From the NCBI GenBank assembly GCA_031288215.1, contig JAITRV010000103.1, forward strand, positions 1-11,231: DNA of 11,231 bases, in the 5' to 3' direction. Position 1 is the stretch's first letter; each line of letters opens with the position of its first letter. The notes below the pieces were generated by a model, which was not told where the DNA came from, did not search any database, and saw only the letters and a program-made list of their open reading frames with translations. Positions 1-7,328 of the stretch are shown here, in pieces. Source of the stretch: Spirochaetaceae bacterium. Lineage in GTDB: Bacteria; Spirochaetota; Spirochaetia; Treponematales; Breznakiellaceae. A program made the translations under genes and the position numbers.

Positions 1-2
1 CC

Positions 3-59
3 GAAAGCGGAACCGAAGCCGCGGCGGAGGCCGTGGCCGAAGGCACGGCCGGGGAATGA
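3..59 (+). CDS. C-terminal end of an unidentified protein (partial)
   Basis: An open frame enters from the left edge and stops with TGA at 57-59. It reads ESGTEAAAEAVAEGTAGE, an acidic, alanine- and glutamate-rich tail of the kind that often ends bacterial proteins. The other two plus-strand frames in this stretch read arginine-rich, unlikely peptides. The stop is 17 bases from the stop of the convergent oxidoreductase gene, a normal convergent arrangement. Eighteen residues are too few to name the family. It could also be chance, since the stretch is short and GC-rich. Confidence 0.35.
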   Translation, partial: ESGTEAAAEAVAEGTAGE

Positions 60-76
60 TGAAGGGGCTGCCCGCT

Positions 77-1195
77 TCACGGTAGATCGGGATCGATCAA
101 GGGGCTGACGGAGTGAAGGTAACGGATCGCCTCCAGGCCGTCCAGGGCGCTTGAGCGGGGTTCATGGCTCCGTTCACGGACACAGCGGACCGCGTCGGCG
201 GCCATGTTGGCAAAGTAGCCCGTGGGGCCCTCCCGGGTTTCTCCGGTCCTGACGAGGGAACGGAAAGACGCCGCATAGGGGCTGGGCCCGCTCTCCCAGA
301 CTTCAAAGACGCCGTTGCCGATCCGCAGCCGGCCTGTCTCGCAGGAAAACTCCAGTTCAAATATCAGATGGTCCCGTTCCGCCCCCAGTTCGATGAGGAC
401 CGGGACCGCCCCCGCGGGGAGGCTCATCGCCTCCCCTAAAGGACCCTCTAAGGGACCCCATAGGGGACCCCCCTCCGGGGGCGGGGGCGCCAGGATGCCG
501 GCGAGGTAGGCGGTCCCGGCGGCGCCCGAAAGGGGCGCCCCCCAGGCCATCCGGTGCCGCAGCTTAAGCCCCGAGAGGAACATGAGGGCGTCCGCCAGGT
601 GGGTCCCGTCATGCCAGAGCACCTTCAGGAGCCGGCGGTTCTTCCCCATGTAGAGCCGCCCGGAGGCGCTGAGGAGCCGGCCCAGGCGGCCTTCCTCCAG
701 GATGGCCCGGGCCCGGCCGTAATCGGCGGCATAGCGCCGTTCATGGTTGGTGATGATCCGAATCCGGCCCCCGCTGTGGAGGGCGGCGATCTCCGCGGCG
801 GCGGTGATGGTGTCCGCCAGGGGCTTCTCGCAGACCGCCACGGGGACCCCCCGGTCCGCAGCCAGGGCGCAGTAGCGGCTGTGGCTGTCCGGGTGGGTGG
901 CGATGTGGAGGATGTCCGGGGCCGTCTCCCGGATCATCAGGTCCGCGTCGGCGTAGACCGGGCAGCCCCAGCGTTCCCCAAAACGATGCCGCCGGTCCCC
1001 GTCGGTGTCACAGCCCGCCACGAGGACGCAGTCCGGGTTTGCCGTGACGGCCCCCGCATGGGTACAGGGCTTCTCCCGCAGGGGGTCCTCCTCCAGGAGG
1101 CTCCCGATCCTCCCCAGGCCCACAATCGCGGCCCGCACCTTCCTCACGCCGCCGTCCCCGCTTTGCTCCGTGGGGAATCCCCCGCCGGGGGGCAT
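77..1195 (-). CDS. Gfo/Idh/MocA family NAD(P)-dependent oxidoreductase
   Basis: A 372-residue predicted cytoplasmic dehydrogenase, close to the usual family length. The Rossmann fold opens with AAIVGLGRIGS (GxGxxG at residues 26-31). The family EKP motif is at 123-125 in VCEKPLAD, and a D-x-x-H pair (D196, H199 in WHDGTHLAD) lies where the family keeps catalytic residues. Members oxidise or reduce sugars, inositols, or related polyols and imines; the substrate cannot be read here. The ATG overlaps the TGA of the pump gene by one base, and GGAGAGG lies about 7 bases upstream, so I keep this start. GTG at codon 17, nearer the Rossmann strand, is an alternative. It is the last gene of the efflux operon, an unusual place for such an enzyme. 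A Pro- and GPLx-rich insertion (about residues 237-254) interrupts the C-terminal domain. Confidence 0.88.
   Translation of the reverse strand: MPPGGGFPTEQSGDGGVRKVRAAIVGLGRIGSLLEEDPLREKPCTHAGAVTANPDCVLVAGCDTDGDRRHRFGERWGCPVYADADLMIRETAPDILHIATHPDSHSRYCALAADRGVPVAVCEKPLADTITAAAEIAALHSGGRIRIITNHERRYAADYGRARAILEEGRLGRLLSASGRLYMGKNRRLLKVLWHDGTHLADALMFLSGLKLRHRMAWGAPLSGAAGTAYLAGILAPPPPEGGPLWGPLEGPLGEAMSLPAGAVPVLIELGAERDHLIFELEFSCETGRLRIGNGVFEVWESGPSPYAASFRSLVRTGETREGPTGYFANMAADAVRCVRERSHEPRSSALDGLEAIRYLHSVSPLIDPDLP
434..469 (-). repeat. Three tandem 12-bp units inside the oxidoreductase gene
   Basis: Three in-frame units of 12 bases encode G-P-L-W, G-P-L-E and G-P-L-G (residues 243-254). They use CTA and TTA leucine codons, which look uncommon in this GC-rich gene. 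The stretch follows a PPPPEG run and sits between two normal parts of the C-terminal domain. It looks like a local expansion or small insertion in a surface loop. Confidence 0.75.
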
Positions 1196-4100
1196 CAGGG
1201 GCCCTCTCCGATGGCGGCGGTGCCTCCGGCCCTCCCTCCGGCCCCCTTGGGGGGTTCAAGGAAAGCCGCTCCCCGGCCGCGCTGGACGTTCCCCCGGCTG
1301 CGGGCGGGCCCCAGGGAAACCCCTCCGGGGCCCTCACCCCTCCCTTCGCCCCGAGGCTCAATGAAAGCCGCTCCGCGGCCCCGCTTATCCCGCCGGGAAT
1401 TGAGGATCGAGTACATCACCGGCGTTACAAAGAGGGTCATCAGGGAACTCACCGTGAGGCCCCCCACGAAGGTCTTGCCGATGGGCTGGATGGTGTCCGC
1501 CCCGGCGCCGGGGAAGAAGGCGATGGGGAACATCCCCAGGATGGTGGTAAGGCTGGTCATCAGGATGGGCCGCAGCCGGTTCCGGCCCGCTTCCAGGCAG
1601 GCCTCCCGGACCAGCATACCCCGGGACCGGAGGGTGTTGGTGTAATCCACCAGGACGATGCCGTTGTTCACCACCACCCCCACCAGGGCCACGATGCCCA
1701 CCGCGGAGAACACGGACATGGCTTCATCGCCGATCTTGTAGATCCAGATCACGCCGATAAAGAGGAGGGGAATGGAAAAGAAGATGATCAGGGGGTCCAC
1801 GAAGGATTCAAACTGGCTCGCCATAACCCCGAAAACCAGGAAGACCGCCGCGGCGATGATCAGGAGGAAACGGCGGTTGTAGGTTTCGATCTCCCGGGCC
1901 TCCCCCAGGTAGCGGACCGTGACCCCTTCCCGGGGGATGAGGGAGCCTTCCACCACTTCCTCAAGCCGGTCCTGGATATCCGTGGCGGCGATCCCCGGGG
2001 GGAGGTCCCCGGTGATTCTGACCACCCGTTCCTGGTTTTCCCGGCGTATGGAGGAGGGGGAGCGGTTCTCGATGATCCGGGCGAGGTTGGCCACGGGTAC
2101 CCGCTCCCCGGCGCGGTTCATCACGAAGATCGCGTCCAGGTTAGGAAGGCCCGCCTGATCCTCCTCCCGGAGCATCACGTTGATGTTGACGAGCTTATCC
2201 CCCTGGGAAAAACTGGCCGCGGTGGCGCCGTTCATGGCGGTCCTGATTTCGGCGGCCACCGCGGAGGGGGAAACCCCCAGGGCCGCGGCCCGTTCCCGGT
2301 CCAGCTCGATCTGGAGTTGGGGAGCCCCCTCGTCCAGGTTCACCGTGGGGTTCTCGATCTCGGGGAGGGAGCGGATCATGATGTTCCGAATCTCCTCGGC
2401 GGTCTCCATGATGGCGTTGGCGTCCCGGGAACTGACGCTGATCTCCACCGCCGAAGTGCTCCCCATGCTCCGGCCCGCCCGGAAGCTGATCTCGCTCCCG
2501 GGAAATTCCGATATCAGGGGGGTGAGCTTTTCAATAATCCGGGCGGGGGTGTCGATCTGCTCCGCCGGGGGGGGCAGGGTGATCTGGATGCTCCCCTGGG
2601 TACGGCCGCTCCGCCGGATCGTCACGATGAGGTTCCGGTACCCTTCGACCTTTTCCTTGATAAGGGCCTCCAGGGCGCCGACCACCTCCTCCGTGGCCTC
2701 GATCACCGTGCCTTGGGGCATCGCAATGCTGATGTCCACCGAATCGTCGGTCCTGCTGCGGATGAACATATTCATCCCGATCCCTGAGAACTGCAGGAGG
2801 GAAAAGACCAGGAGGAGGAGTATCAGGGAGAGCACCAGGAGGCGGTGGTCCAGGCAGTAGTCCAGGGTGGTTTTGTAGCCGTTATCCAGGGCCCGGAAGA
2901 AGCCATCCATGGCCCCGTCGATCCTTCGCAGCAGGGCGATCTTCAGGGGCTTCTGCCGACGGGTGTCCAGTTTGAGGATGGGGCCGCAGAGGCTGGGCAC
3001 CAGGGTTACCGCCACCACCAGGGAGGAACTGAGGGAGATCACCACGGTGAAGATCAGATCGTTAAAAAGCTGGCCCATCATTTCCAGATCGTTTTTATAG
3101 ATAATCAGGGGCACGAAGACGCAGAGGGTGGTGGCGGTGGAGGTGATGATCGCCCGGATCATCTCCTGGCTCCCCAGGATCGCGGCGATCTCCGGCTTGG
3201 CCCCCCGTTCCCGGTAGTTGTGGACGTTTTCCAGGATCACGATGGAGGCGTCCACGGTCATCCCCAGCCCCAGGATCAGGCCGGTCATGGTGAGGAGGTT
3301 CAGGGAAAAGCCGAAGATCGACATGAGCATCAGGGTGAGGAGGATCGAGATGGGGATGGAAAGGCCGATGACCAGGGTGCCCTTGACGTTCCGCAGGAAG
3401 ACGAAGAGGACCAGCATGGCCAACAGGGCCCCCTGGAAGGCGTTGGAGTAGACCTGGTTCAACGTGGCGTTGATCAGGGAGGTGTTGTCCGAGAGGACCT
3501 CCAGGGTGATCCCCCGGGGCAAATCCGCGTTGATCCCCTCCAGGGCGGCGCGGACCCGGGCAGCCACCTGGACGGAATTGCTGTCGCTCTCGCTGGTAAC
3601 CTGGATATAGACCCCGCTCTGGCCGTTCACGTAGACCCGGGCGGCGTTGTCGTTGTAAGCCAGGCTCACCTCGGCCACATCCTCCAGGCGTACCACCTGG
3701 GAGCGGTTCTCCTGGGTCCCCGGAGAGGCGGCGGACACGGTTTTCACCACCAGCCGCCGGATCTGATCCACCGCGGTAAGCTCCTGCCGGGTGAGAAGCT
3801 GGAATTCCCGGCTCCCCCGGGTCAGGCTGCCCCCGGAGGAGAGGATGTTCTGCCCCCGCAGGGCGGTGCTGATGTCGCTCAGGGTCAGGTTGAAGGCCGC
3901 CAGGCGGTTCAGGGACACCGCCACCTTGACGATCCGGGTGGTTCCCCCGGTAACGTCCGCCGATGCCACCCCTTCGATACGCTCGATATGGGACTGGATC
4001 TCGTCCTCCGCGAAGATCCGCAGTTGATCCGGGGGATAGTTCCCCCGGACCACGAGGCGCATGATGGGCATGGCGGACATATCGAAGCGCCGGACCGTGG

Positions 4101-4476
4101 GAGTTCCCGCCCCGTCGGGGAGGGAATTGGCCAGGCGGCTCACCAGGGTCTGGGCGTCGGTCATGGCCTTGTCCATATCGGTACCGTAGGCAAAGTTAAG
4201 GTTGATGAAGCTGGACTCGAAGGATGAGTTGGAGGTCATCTCCGTGAGGCCCCGGGAGGAGGCCAGGACCTTTTCCAGGGGGTCGGTGATGTTCCGCTCC
4301 ACATCCGCGGGCCCCGCCCCGGGGAAGGAGGTATACACCGACAGGACCGGCCGGGTGGTGGAGGGAAAGAGGTCCACCGCGAGCTTCGGGACCAGGGTCG
4401 CGGCCACCCCCATAGCCAGGGCATAGAGAACCACAATAGTAACCGGCCGTTTCACCGAATATTTAGCAATATTCAT
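1195..4476 (-). CDS. RND efflux permease, HAE1 type (BesB/AcrB-like)
   Basis: A 1093-residue inner-membrane pump, slightly longer than the usual 1020-1060. It starts MNIAKYSVKRPV, the typical cytoplasmic entry to TM1, with AGGAGG just upstream. It shows the usual two halves: TM1 (about 11-30), a large periplasmic porter domain, TM2-6 (about 343-495), TM7 (about 545-562), a second porter domain, and TM8-12 (about 868-1022). TM4 reads LGLGMTVDASIVILENV and TM10 reads GVVVNNGIVLVDY. Compared with AcrB, D407 is kept (D409), D408 is Ala, and K940 is Asn (N937). It should use the proton gradient to move drugs or lipophilic compounds through the adaptor and channel encoded upstream. The substrate is unknown. 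After TM12 comes a tail of about 60 Gly/Arg/Pro-rich residues containing two copies of RGRGAAF(I/L)EP, absent from typical family members. Confidence 0.95.
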   Translation of the reverse strand: MNIAKYSVKRPVTIVVLYALAMGVAATLVPKLAVDLFPSTTRPVLSVYTSFPGAGPADVERNITDPLEKVLASSRGLTEMTSNSSFESSFINLNFAYGTDMDKAMTDAQTLVSRLANSLPDGAGTPTVRRFDMSAMPIMRLVVRGNYPPDQLRIFAEDEIQSHIERIEGVASADVTGGTTRIVKVAVSLNRLAAFNLTLSDISTALRGQNILSSGGSLTRGSREFQLLTRQELTAVDQIRRLVVKTVSAASPGTQENRSQVVRLEDVAEVSLAYNDNAARVYVNGQSGVYIQVTSESDSNSVQVAARVRAALEGINADLPRGITLEVLSDNTSLINATLNQVYSNAFQGALLAMLVLFVFLRNVKGTLVIGLSIPISILLTLMLMSIFGFSLNLLTMTGLILGLGMTVDASIVILENVHNYRERGAKPEIAAILGSQEMIRAIITSTATTLCVFVPLIIYKNDLEMMGQLFNDLIFTVVISLSSSLVVAVTLVPSLCGPILKLDTRRQKPLKIALLRRIDGAMDGFFRALDNGYKTTLDYCLDHRLLVLSLILLLLVFSLLQFSGIGMNMFIRSRTDDSVDISIAMPQGTVIEATEEVVGALEALIKEKVEGYRNLIVTIRRSGRTQGSIQITLPPPAEQIDTPARIIEKLTPLISEFPGSEISFRAGRSMGSTSAVEISVSSRDANAIMETAEEIRNIMIRSLPEIENPTVNLDEGAPQLQIELDRERAAALGVSPSAVAAEIRTAMNGATAASFSQGDKLVNINVMLREEDQAGLPNLDAIFVMNRAGERVPVANLARIIENRSPSSIRRENQERVVRITGDLPPGIAATDIQDRLEEVVEGSLIPREGVTVRYLGEAREIETYNRRFLLIIAAAVFLVFGVMASQFESFVDPLIIFFSIPLLFIGVIWIYKIGDEAMSVFSAVGIVALVGVVVNNGIVLVDYTNTLRSRGMLVREACLEAGRNRLRPILMTSLTTILGMFPIAFFPGAGADTIQPIGKTFVGGLTVSSLMTLFVTPVMYSILNSRRDKRGRGAAFIEPRGEGRGEGPGGVSLGPARSRGNVQRGRGAAFLEPPKGAGGRAGGTAAIGEGP
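1254..1283 (-). repeat. 30-bp repeat, copy 2, in the pump C-terminal tail
   Basis: This stretch matches 1356-1385 at 26 of 30 positions by eye. The plus-strand core is AAAGCCGCTCC followed by CGGCC. On the coding strand it encodes RGRGAAFLEP. The two copies are 102 bases apart, so both stay in frame. Confidence 0.7.
1356..1385 (-). repeat. 30-bp repeat, copy 1, in the pump C-terminal tail
   Basis: Partner of 1254-1283. The core GCCGCTCCGCGGC forms a 5-bp stem with a 3-base loop, and the coding strand gives RGRGAAFIEP directly after the last transmembrane helix. The 11-mer AAAGCCGCTCC also occurs outside genes at 7157-7167, which suggests a dispersed element rather than a duplicated protein motif. 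Confidence 0.7.
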
Positions 4477-4503
4477 CCTTCCTCCTGCCCCATGGGGTCT
4501 CCT

Positions 4504-5511
4504 TCATTCTTCATTGAGGACCCGCACCGGATCACCCTCGGTCAGGAAATTCTGGCCCGCCACCACCACCGATTCCCCCAGTTCCAGCCCCGAGGCAACC
4601 TCCACCAGGGCCTCGTTCTCAAGCCCCAGGGTAATTTCCCGCCGTTCCGCGAGGCCCTCGCCGTTCACCACGAAGACGATCCAGGACCCGTAGGTGTTGA
4701 TCACCGCCTCCCGGGGGATCACCGGGATGTCCGTCCCCGATTCGGTCACGAGGCTCACGGTGGCGAACATCCCCGGCTTGATCCGGCTTTCCGCCCCGGT
4801 AAAGCGGAGGCGGATCCGCAGGGTCCGGCTGGCGCTCTCCAGGATGGGGCTCACCTCGTCCACCACCGCGGGGAAAATTTCCCCCCGCATGGCCTCAAAG
4901 GCGGCCTGGGCCTCCAGGCCCCGGTGTACTATCGTCGCATACCGCTCCGGCACGAAGGTCTCCACCGCGAGGCTCCCCGGATCCCCCACCACGTATATGG
5001 CGGTTTGGGGAGAAACCGTATCCCCGGGGTTCACCGGGGCCTGGATGACCGTCCCGCTGATGGTGGAAACCACCGGGCTCTGGGAGTATACCTCCCCGGG
5101 CCGGGAGGGGTCCACCATGGCCACGGTTTGGCCCCGGAAGACCGTATCCCCCGGAATGAGCCGCCTTTCGGTGAGTTTCCCCGAAACCGAGGGAAAGATC
5201 GACACCTGGGTCCTGAGGATCACGTCCCCGTTGATCACCAGGTACTTCTCGATGTTTCCCCGGCTGACCGCCGCCGTCCGCACCGCCGTGGCGGTGCGGC
5301 TTCCCCCCCCGGCAGGCCGCCCGCCGCCGGAAGCGCCGCCGCTGCCCGGAGCGCCGCCTGTAGGCCGCCCGCCCCCTCCGGGAGCCGCCGCTGCCGGAGG
5401 GGCCGCCGCCCGCTTGGGGATGATCCGGGGAACGAGGATCAGGGCGGCGAGGATGACGATGAGGGTGATAATGACGGCGGTCGTTATCCGGGACCCCTTG
5501 GTATGCTTCAT
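4504..5511 (-). CDS. RND periplasmic adaptor (membrane fusion protein), hairpin-less BesA-like
   Basis: A 335-residue adaptor that would bridge the RND pump and the TolC-like channel. One N-terminal membrane segment (about 11-29) is followed by a Pro/Ala/Gly-rich linker (about 35-71). Two lipoyl-type half-motifs follow: VSIFPSVSGKLTERRLIPGD (103-122) and STISGTVIQAPVNPGD (149-164). The beta-barrel is about 180-260 and the membrane-proximal domain about 262-331. Only about 15 residues join the lipoyl halves, so there is no long alpha-hairpin, as known for Borrelia BesA. I chose the ATG at 5511 because it overlaps the tolC-like stop as ATGA and has GGAGGAG 7 bases upstream. An ATG ten codons earlier would overlap the upstream gene further and lacks this support. 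No lipobox cysteine is seen, so anchoring is by the membrane segment. Confidence 0.93.
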   Translation of the reverse strand: MKHTKGSRITTAVIITLIVILAALILVPRIIPKRAAAPPAAAAPGGGGRPTGGAPGSGGASGGGRPAGGGSRTATAVRTAAVSRGNIEKYLVINGDVILRTQVSIFPSVSGKLTERRLIPGDTVFRGQTVAMVDPSRPGEVYSQSPVVSTISGTVIQAPVNPGDTVSPQTAIYVVGDPGSLAVETFVPERYATIVHRGLEAQAAFEAMRGEIFPAVVDEVSPILESASRTLRIRLRFTGAESRIKPGMFATVSLVTESGTDIPVIPREAVINTYGSWIVFVVNGEGLAERREITLGLENEALVEVASGLELGESVVVAGQNFLTEGDPVRVLNEE

Positions 5512-6824
5512 GGAACGACTCCTCCGGAGAGGGCCCGCCAATCCGCGTTGAGGGCGGCGGCCAGATCCAAGGTCATGGTCTTATAGGCCAATTCGTCGGA
5601 GAGAAGCTGCTGCCGGGCCTCGGCCATGTTGTTCCGGGCGTCTTCCAGGGCGAGGAGTTCCACCGTCCCGTTCTGAAAGCCGATTTCGGTCAGCTCGTAG
5701 GTCCGCTCGGCGATCTCCACCCGGAGCCGGGCGATCTCGATCCCCGCCCAGGAATTGCGGAGGTTGGCGGCCAGGGAACGGATACCGGCCCGGGCGGTAT
5801 TTTCGATGTTTCTCAGTTCCAACCGGGCCTTTTCCAGCTCCGCCCGGGCTGAACTGAGGGCCTGATCCTTCAGGGAGAGCGGCACCCACCCGTCCAGGGG
5901 GATCGTCACGTCGATGCTTCCGGTGAGATTATCGGTCATCGTCCGGGAATAGGCGCCGGCGTATGAGGCGGAGAGGCTGATGGAGGGCCCCCGGGAACTG
6001 AGGAAGGTCTGGGTTTGGGTATTTTCCGCCTGGGCGATCCGCTGCCGCTGGATAACCACGTCGGGCCGCTTGGGGAGGTACTCCTGAATCAGGGCCTCCG
6101 CGTCCGCATCCAGGGCCGTCACCGCCATCTCCCCCGTGAGTTCCACGCCGATATCCTGTTCCAGGCCCAGGAGCACCAGGAATTCCCCCAGGCCGGCCTC
6201 ATAGGCCGTCCGCGCCCGGCGGAGGCTGAGTTTCGCCGACTCCGCGCTGAGCTGGCTCTGAAGGTAGGCGAGCTGCCCCACATAGCCGTTTTCAAAGGAA
6301 ATCCGGTTCTTTTCAAGCTCCAGTTCCGCCAGCCGCAGCACCTCCTCCAGGATGGAAAGGTTTGCCCCTTCCGCCAGGAGGCTGTAATAGGATCGGGCGG
6401 TCTGGATCTCTATCTGCTGCCGGGCCTGCTCATAACTGAAGAGCCGGCTTTGGTACAGGAGCTTGCTCTGCTTCATGGTGGTAAAGAGCCGTTCGTTCAG
6501 CCGGAGGGAGGCGCTGAAATTCAGGGAATAGGACAGGGGATCGCTCTGAGCGGCGGCCCGGGATTGGCTGAGCAGGCTGGTGCTGTAACTCACCCCCCCG
6601 CCCACGGAGAGGCTGGGCAAAAACTGGGCCCAGAGATTCGCCGCCTCCCGCTGAGCGCTCAGGAGATCGATTTCGCTGATTTGAAGGCTCAAACTCTGCT
6701 CCACCGCCCGTTCCACCGCCTTATCCAAGCTCAATGAGAGGGCGGTTCCTTCAGAACCCTGCCCTCCGGCCAAAGGTACCGCCGCCAGCCACAAGAACAA
6801 AACCCCCCGGGAAACCCGTCCCAT
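5508..6824 (-). CDS. TolC-family outer membrane efflux channel (BesC-like)
   Basis: A 438-residue outer-membrane factor and the first gene of the efflux operon. The N-terminus MGRVSRGVLFLWLAAVPLAG is a signal peptide. The mature protein starts near ALSLSLDKAVERAVEQSLSL, the characteristic opening helix of PF02321 domains. Two such domains follow, rich in long helices with regular Ala/Leu/Glu, for example SYYSLLAEGANLSILEEVLR and YELTEIGFQNGTVELLALED. TolC-type trimers form the outer-membrane barrel and periplasmic tunnel for RND exporters. The frame stays open upstream to an ATG at 6926, but the start at 6824 has GGAGG (6830-6834) 5 bases away and is followed directly by the signal peptide. 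The extra upstream residues look non-coding and would include the sigma-54-like promoter region. The stop overlaps the adaptor start. Confidence 0.93.
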   Translation of the reverse strand: MGRVSRGVLFLWLAAVPLAGGQGSEGTALSLSLDKAVERAVEQSLSLQISEIDLLSAQREAANLWAQFLPSLSVGGGVSYSTSLLSQSRAAAQSDPLSYSLNFSASLRLNERLFTTMKQSKLLYQSRLFSYEQARQQIEIQTARSYYSLLAEGANLSILEEVLRLAELELEKNRISFENGYVGQLAYLQSQLSAESAKLSLRRARTAYEAGLGEFLVLLGLEQDIGVELTGEMAVTALDADAEALIQEYLPKRPDVVIQRQRIAQAENTQTQTFLSSRGPSISLSASYAGAYSRTMTDNLTGSIDVTIPLDGWVPLSLKDQALSSARAELEKARLELRNIENTARAGIRSLAANLRNSWAGIEIARLRVEIAERTYELTEIGFQNGTVELLALEDARNNMAEARQQLLSDELAYKTMTLDLAAALNADWRALSGGVVP

Positions 6825-6922
6825 AACAACCTCCGGCCTTACATAATAATAGAACGCTGGTATCTCTTTGGATAGGGGGAATCCCCTTTTTTTACCATAA
6901 AATAACATCCCTTGAGTATGTA

Positions 6923-6938
6923 GCAATAACTATGCCAA
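6923..6938 (-). promoter_or_regulatory. Sigma-54 (-24/-12) promoter candidate for the efflux operon
   Basis: The minus strand reads TTGGCATAGTTATTGCTA. It has the invariant GG (6936-6935) and GC (6924-6923) doublets exactly 12 apart, the flanking TTGGCA and TTGC, and a T after the GC. This fits the established consensus YTGGCACG-N4-TTGCW except for two positions. It predicts a start near 6911 and a leader of about 87 nt before the channel gene. A poorer sigma-70 reading (TTGCTA, 16 bases, TATTTT) overlaps it and is the main alternative. Confidence 0.6.
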
Positions 6939-7058
6939 CTCCGGCTCATTTTACCGGAATCAGCGGGCCGCCGCAAGGATTGGGCGAAAAAACGCGCCCT
7001 TCCGCGCTCCCGTCCGGCATTTTTCCGCTTTTTTCCTCCCGGTACGGTCATGCCGTGT

Positions 7059-7073
7059 GGGTAATAATTACCC
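7059..7073. promoter_or_regulatory. Perfect 15-bp palindrome, possible enhancer or operator
   Basis: GGGTAAT-A-ATTACCC is a perfect inverted repeat with 7-bp arms. A related half-site pair, GTAA-N5-TTAC, lies at 7089-7101 with its centre 29 bases away. The palindrome is about 155 bases upstream of the predicted sigma-54 start and about 150 bases upstream of the sigma-70 promoter at 7217. It could therefore be an activator site for the efflux operon. The protein that binds it is unknown. Confidence 0.45.
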
Positions 7074-7216
7074 GCGGCGAACACCCCTGTAACTATTTTA
7101 CCCATCTCCCCCGGGGCCCTCCGGTAAGAAGCGCCCCCTTTTTATAGAAAAAAAACAAAGCCGCTCCTTGGTTACAGCCGAATGCCGCCCGGCTCCCTGG
7201 AGAGGTGTTATATTAC

Positions 7217-7245
7217 TTGCTTCTTGCTATGATGTATGGTATAAT
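7217..7245 (+). promoter_or_regulatory. Strong sigma-70-type promoter facing the lipoprotein gene
   Basis: TTGCTT (7217-7222), a 17-base spacer, then a perfect TATAAT (7240-7245) preceded by TG one base upstream, giving an extended -10. Transcription would start near 7252, about 300 bases before the lipoprotein ATG. The start nearly coincides with an ATG at 7255 that opens a 72-codon frame lacking a ribosome binding site. That frame contains the C11 tract and is probably not a stable protein gene. Confidence 0.75.
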
Positions 7246-7317
7246 CTTTCTATCATGACCAATCAAACTGCCAGGGTTTCCCCCTTTCTGAAATTTTTTA
7301 CCTCTCCGGTTTTTACT

Positions 7318-7328
7318 CCCCCCCCCCC
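7318..7328. repeat. Homopolymer of 11 C
   Basis: Eleven consecutive C, closely followed by a run of seven T (7334-7340). It lies about 66 bases after the predicted transcription start of the lipoprotein leader. Runs of this length are prone to slipped-strand length change. In Treponema pallidum, poly-G runs upstream of some tpr genes are known to modulate expression; a similar role here is inference. Confidence 0.85.

Larger units (their letters stand above)
6825..7216. other. Non-coding region upstream of the efflux operon
   Basis: No convincing gene was found. Open frames here (for example minus 7105-6839 and plus 6932-7147) have low-quality composition, no good ribosome binding sites and no recognisable domains. 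The stretch is richer in A and T than its flanks and holds the sigma-54-like site, the palindrome, T- and A-rich runs near 7139-7155, and a third copy of the 11-mer AAAGCCGCTCC at 7157-7167. Confidence 0.6.

Noticed and set aside
29..50. GGCCGTG...CACGGCC hairpin after the oxidoreductase stop, a terminator candidate
   Set aside because: It appears to lie inside the coding end of the left-hand gene and has no T run on either side.
2845..4227. Long open frame (460 codons) on the plus strand, opposite the pump gene
   Set aside because: Its composition is His/Gly/Gln/Asp-rich with no domain, and it is the GC-driven mirror of a clear RND gene with a full set of membrane segments.
4492..5586. Open frames on the plus strand opposite the adaptor gene
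   Set aside because: Low-complexity shadows of the adaptor coding strand, which has good start signals and recognisable lipoyl motifs.
6875..6893. GGGG-GAAT-CCCC followed by seven T on the plus strand
   Set aside because: The stem is only 4 bp, and no plus-strand gene ends there; it sits in the channel gene's leader on the other strand.
6839..7105. 88-codon minus-strand frame upstream of the channel gene
   Set aside because: Basic, unstructured composition with no ribosome binding site, and it runs across the proposed promoter and palindrome.
7113..7143. GGGGC and GCCCC arms followed by a T run, possible plus-strand terminator
   Set aside because: A 5-bp stem with a long loop and no upstream plus-strand gene to terminate.
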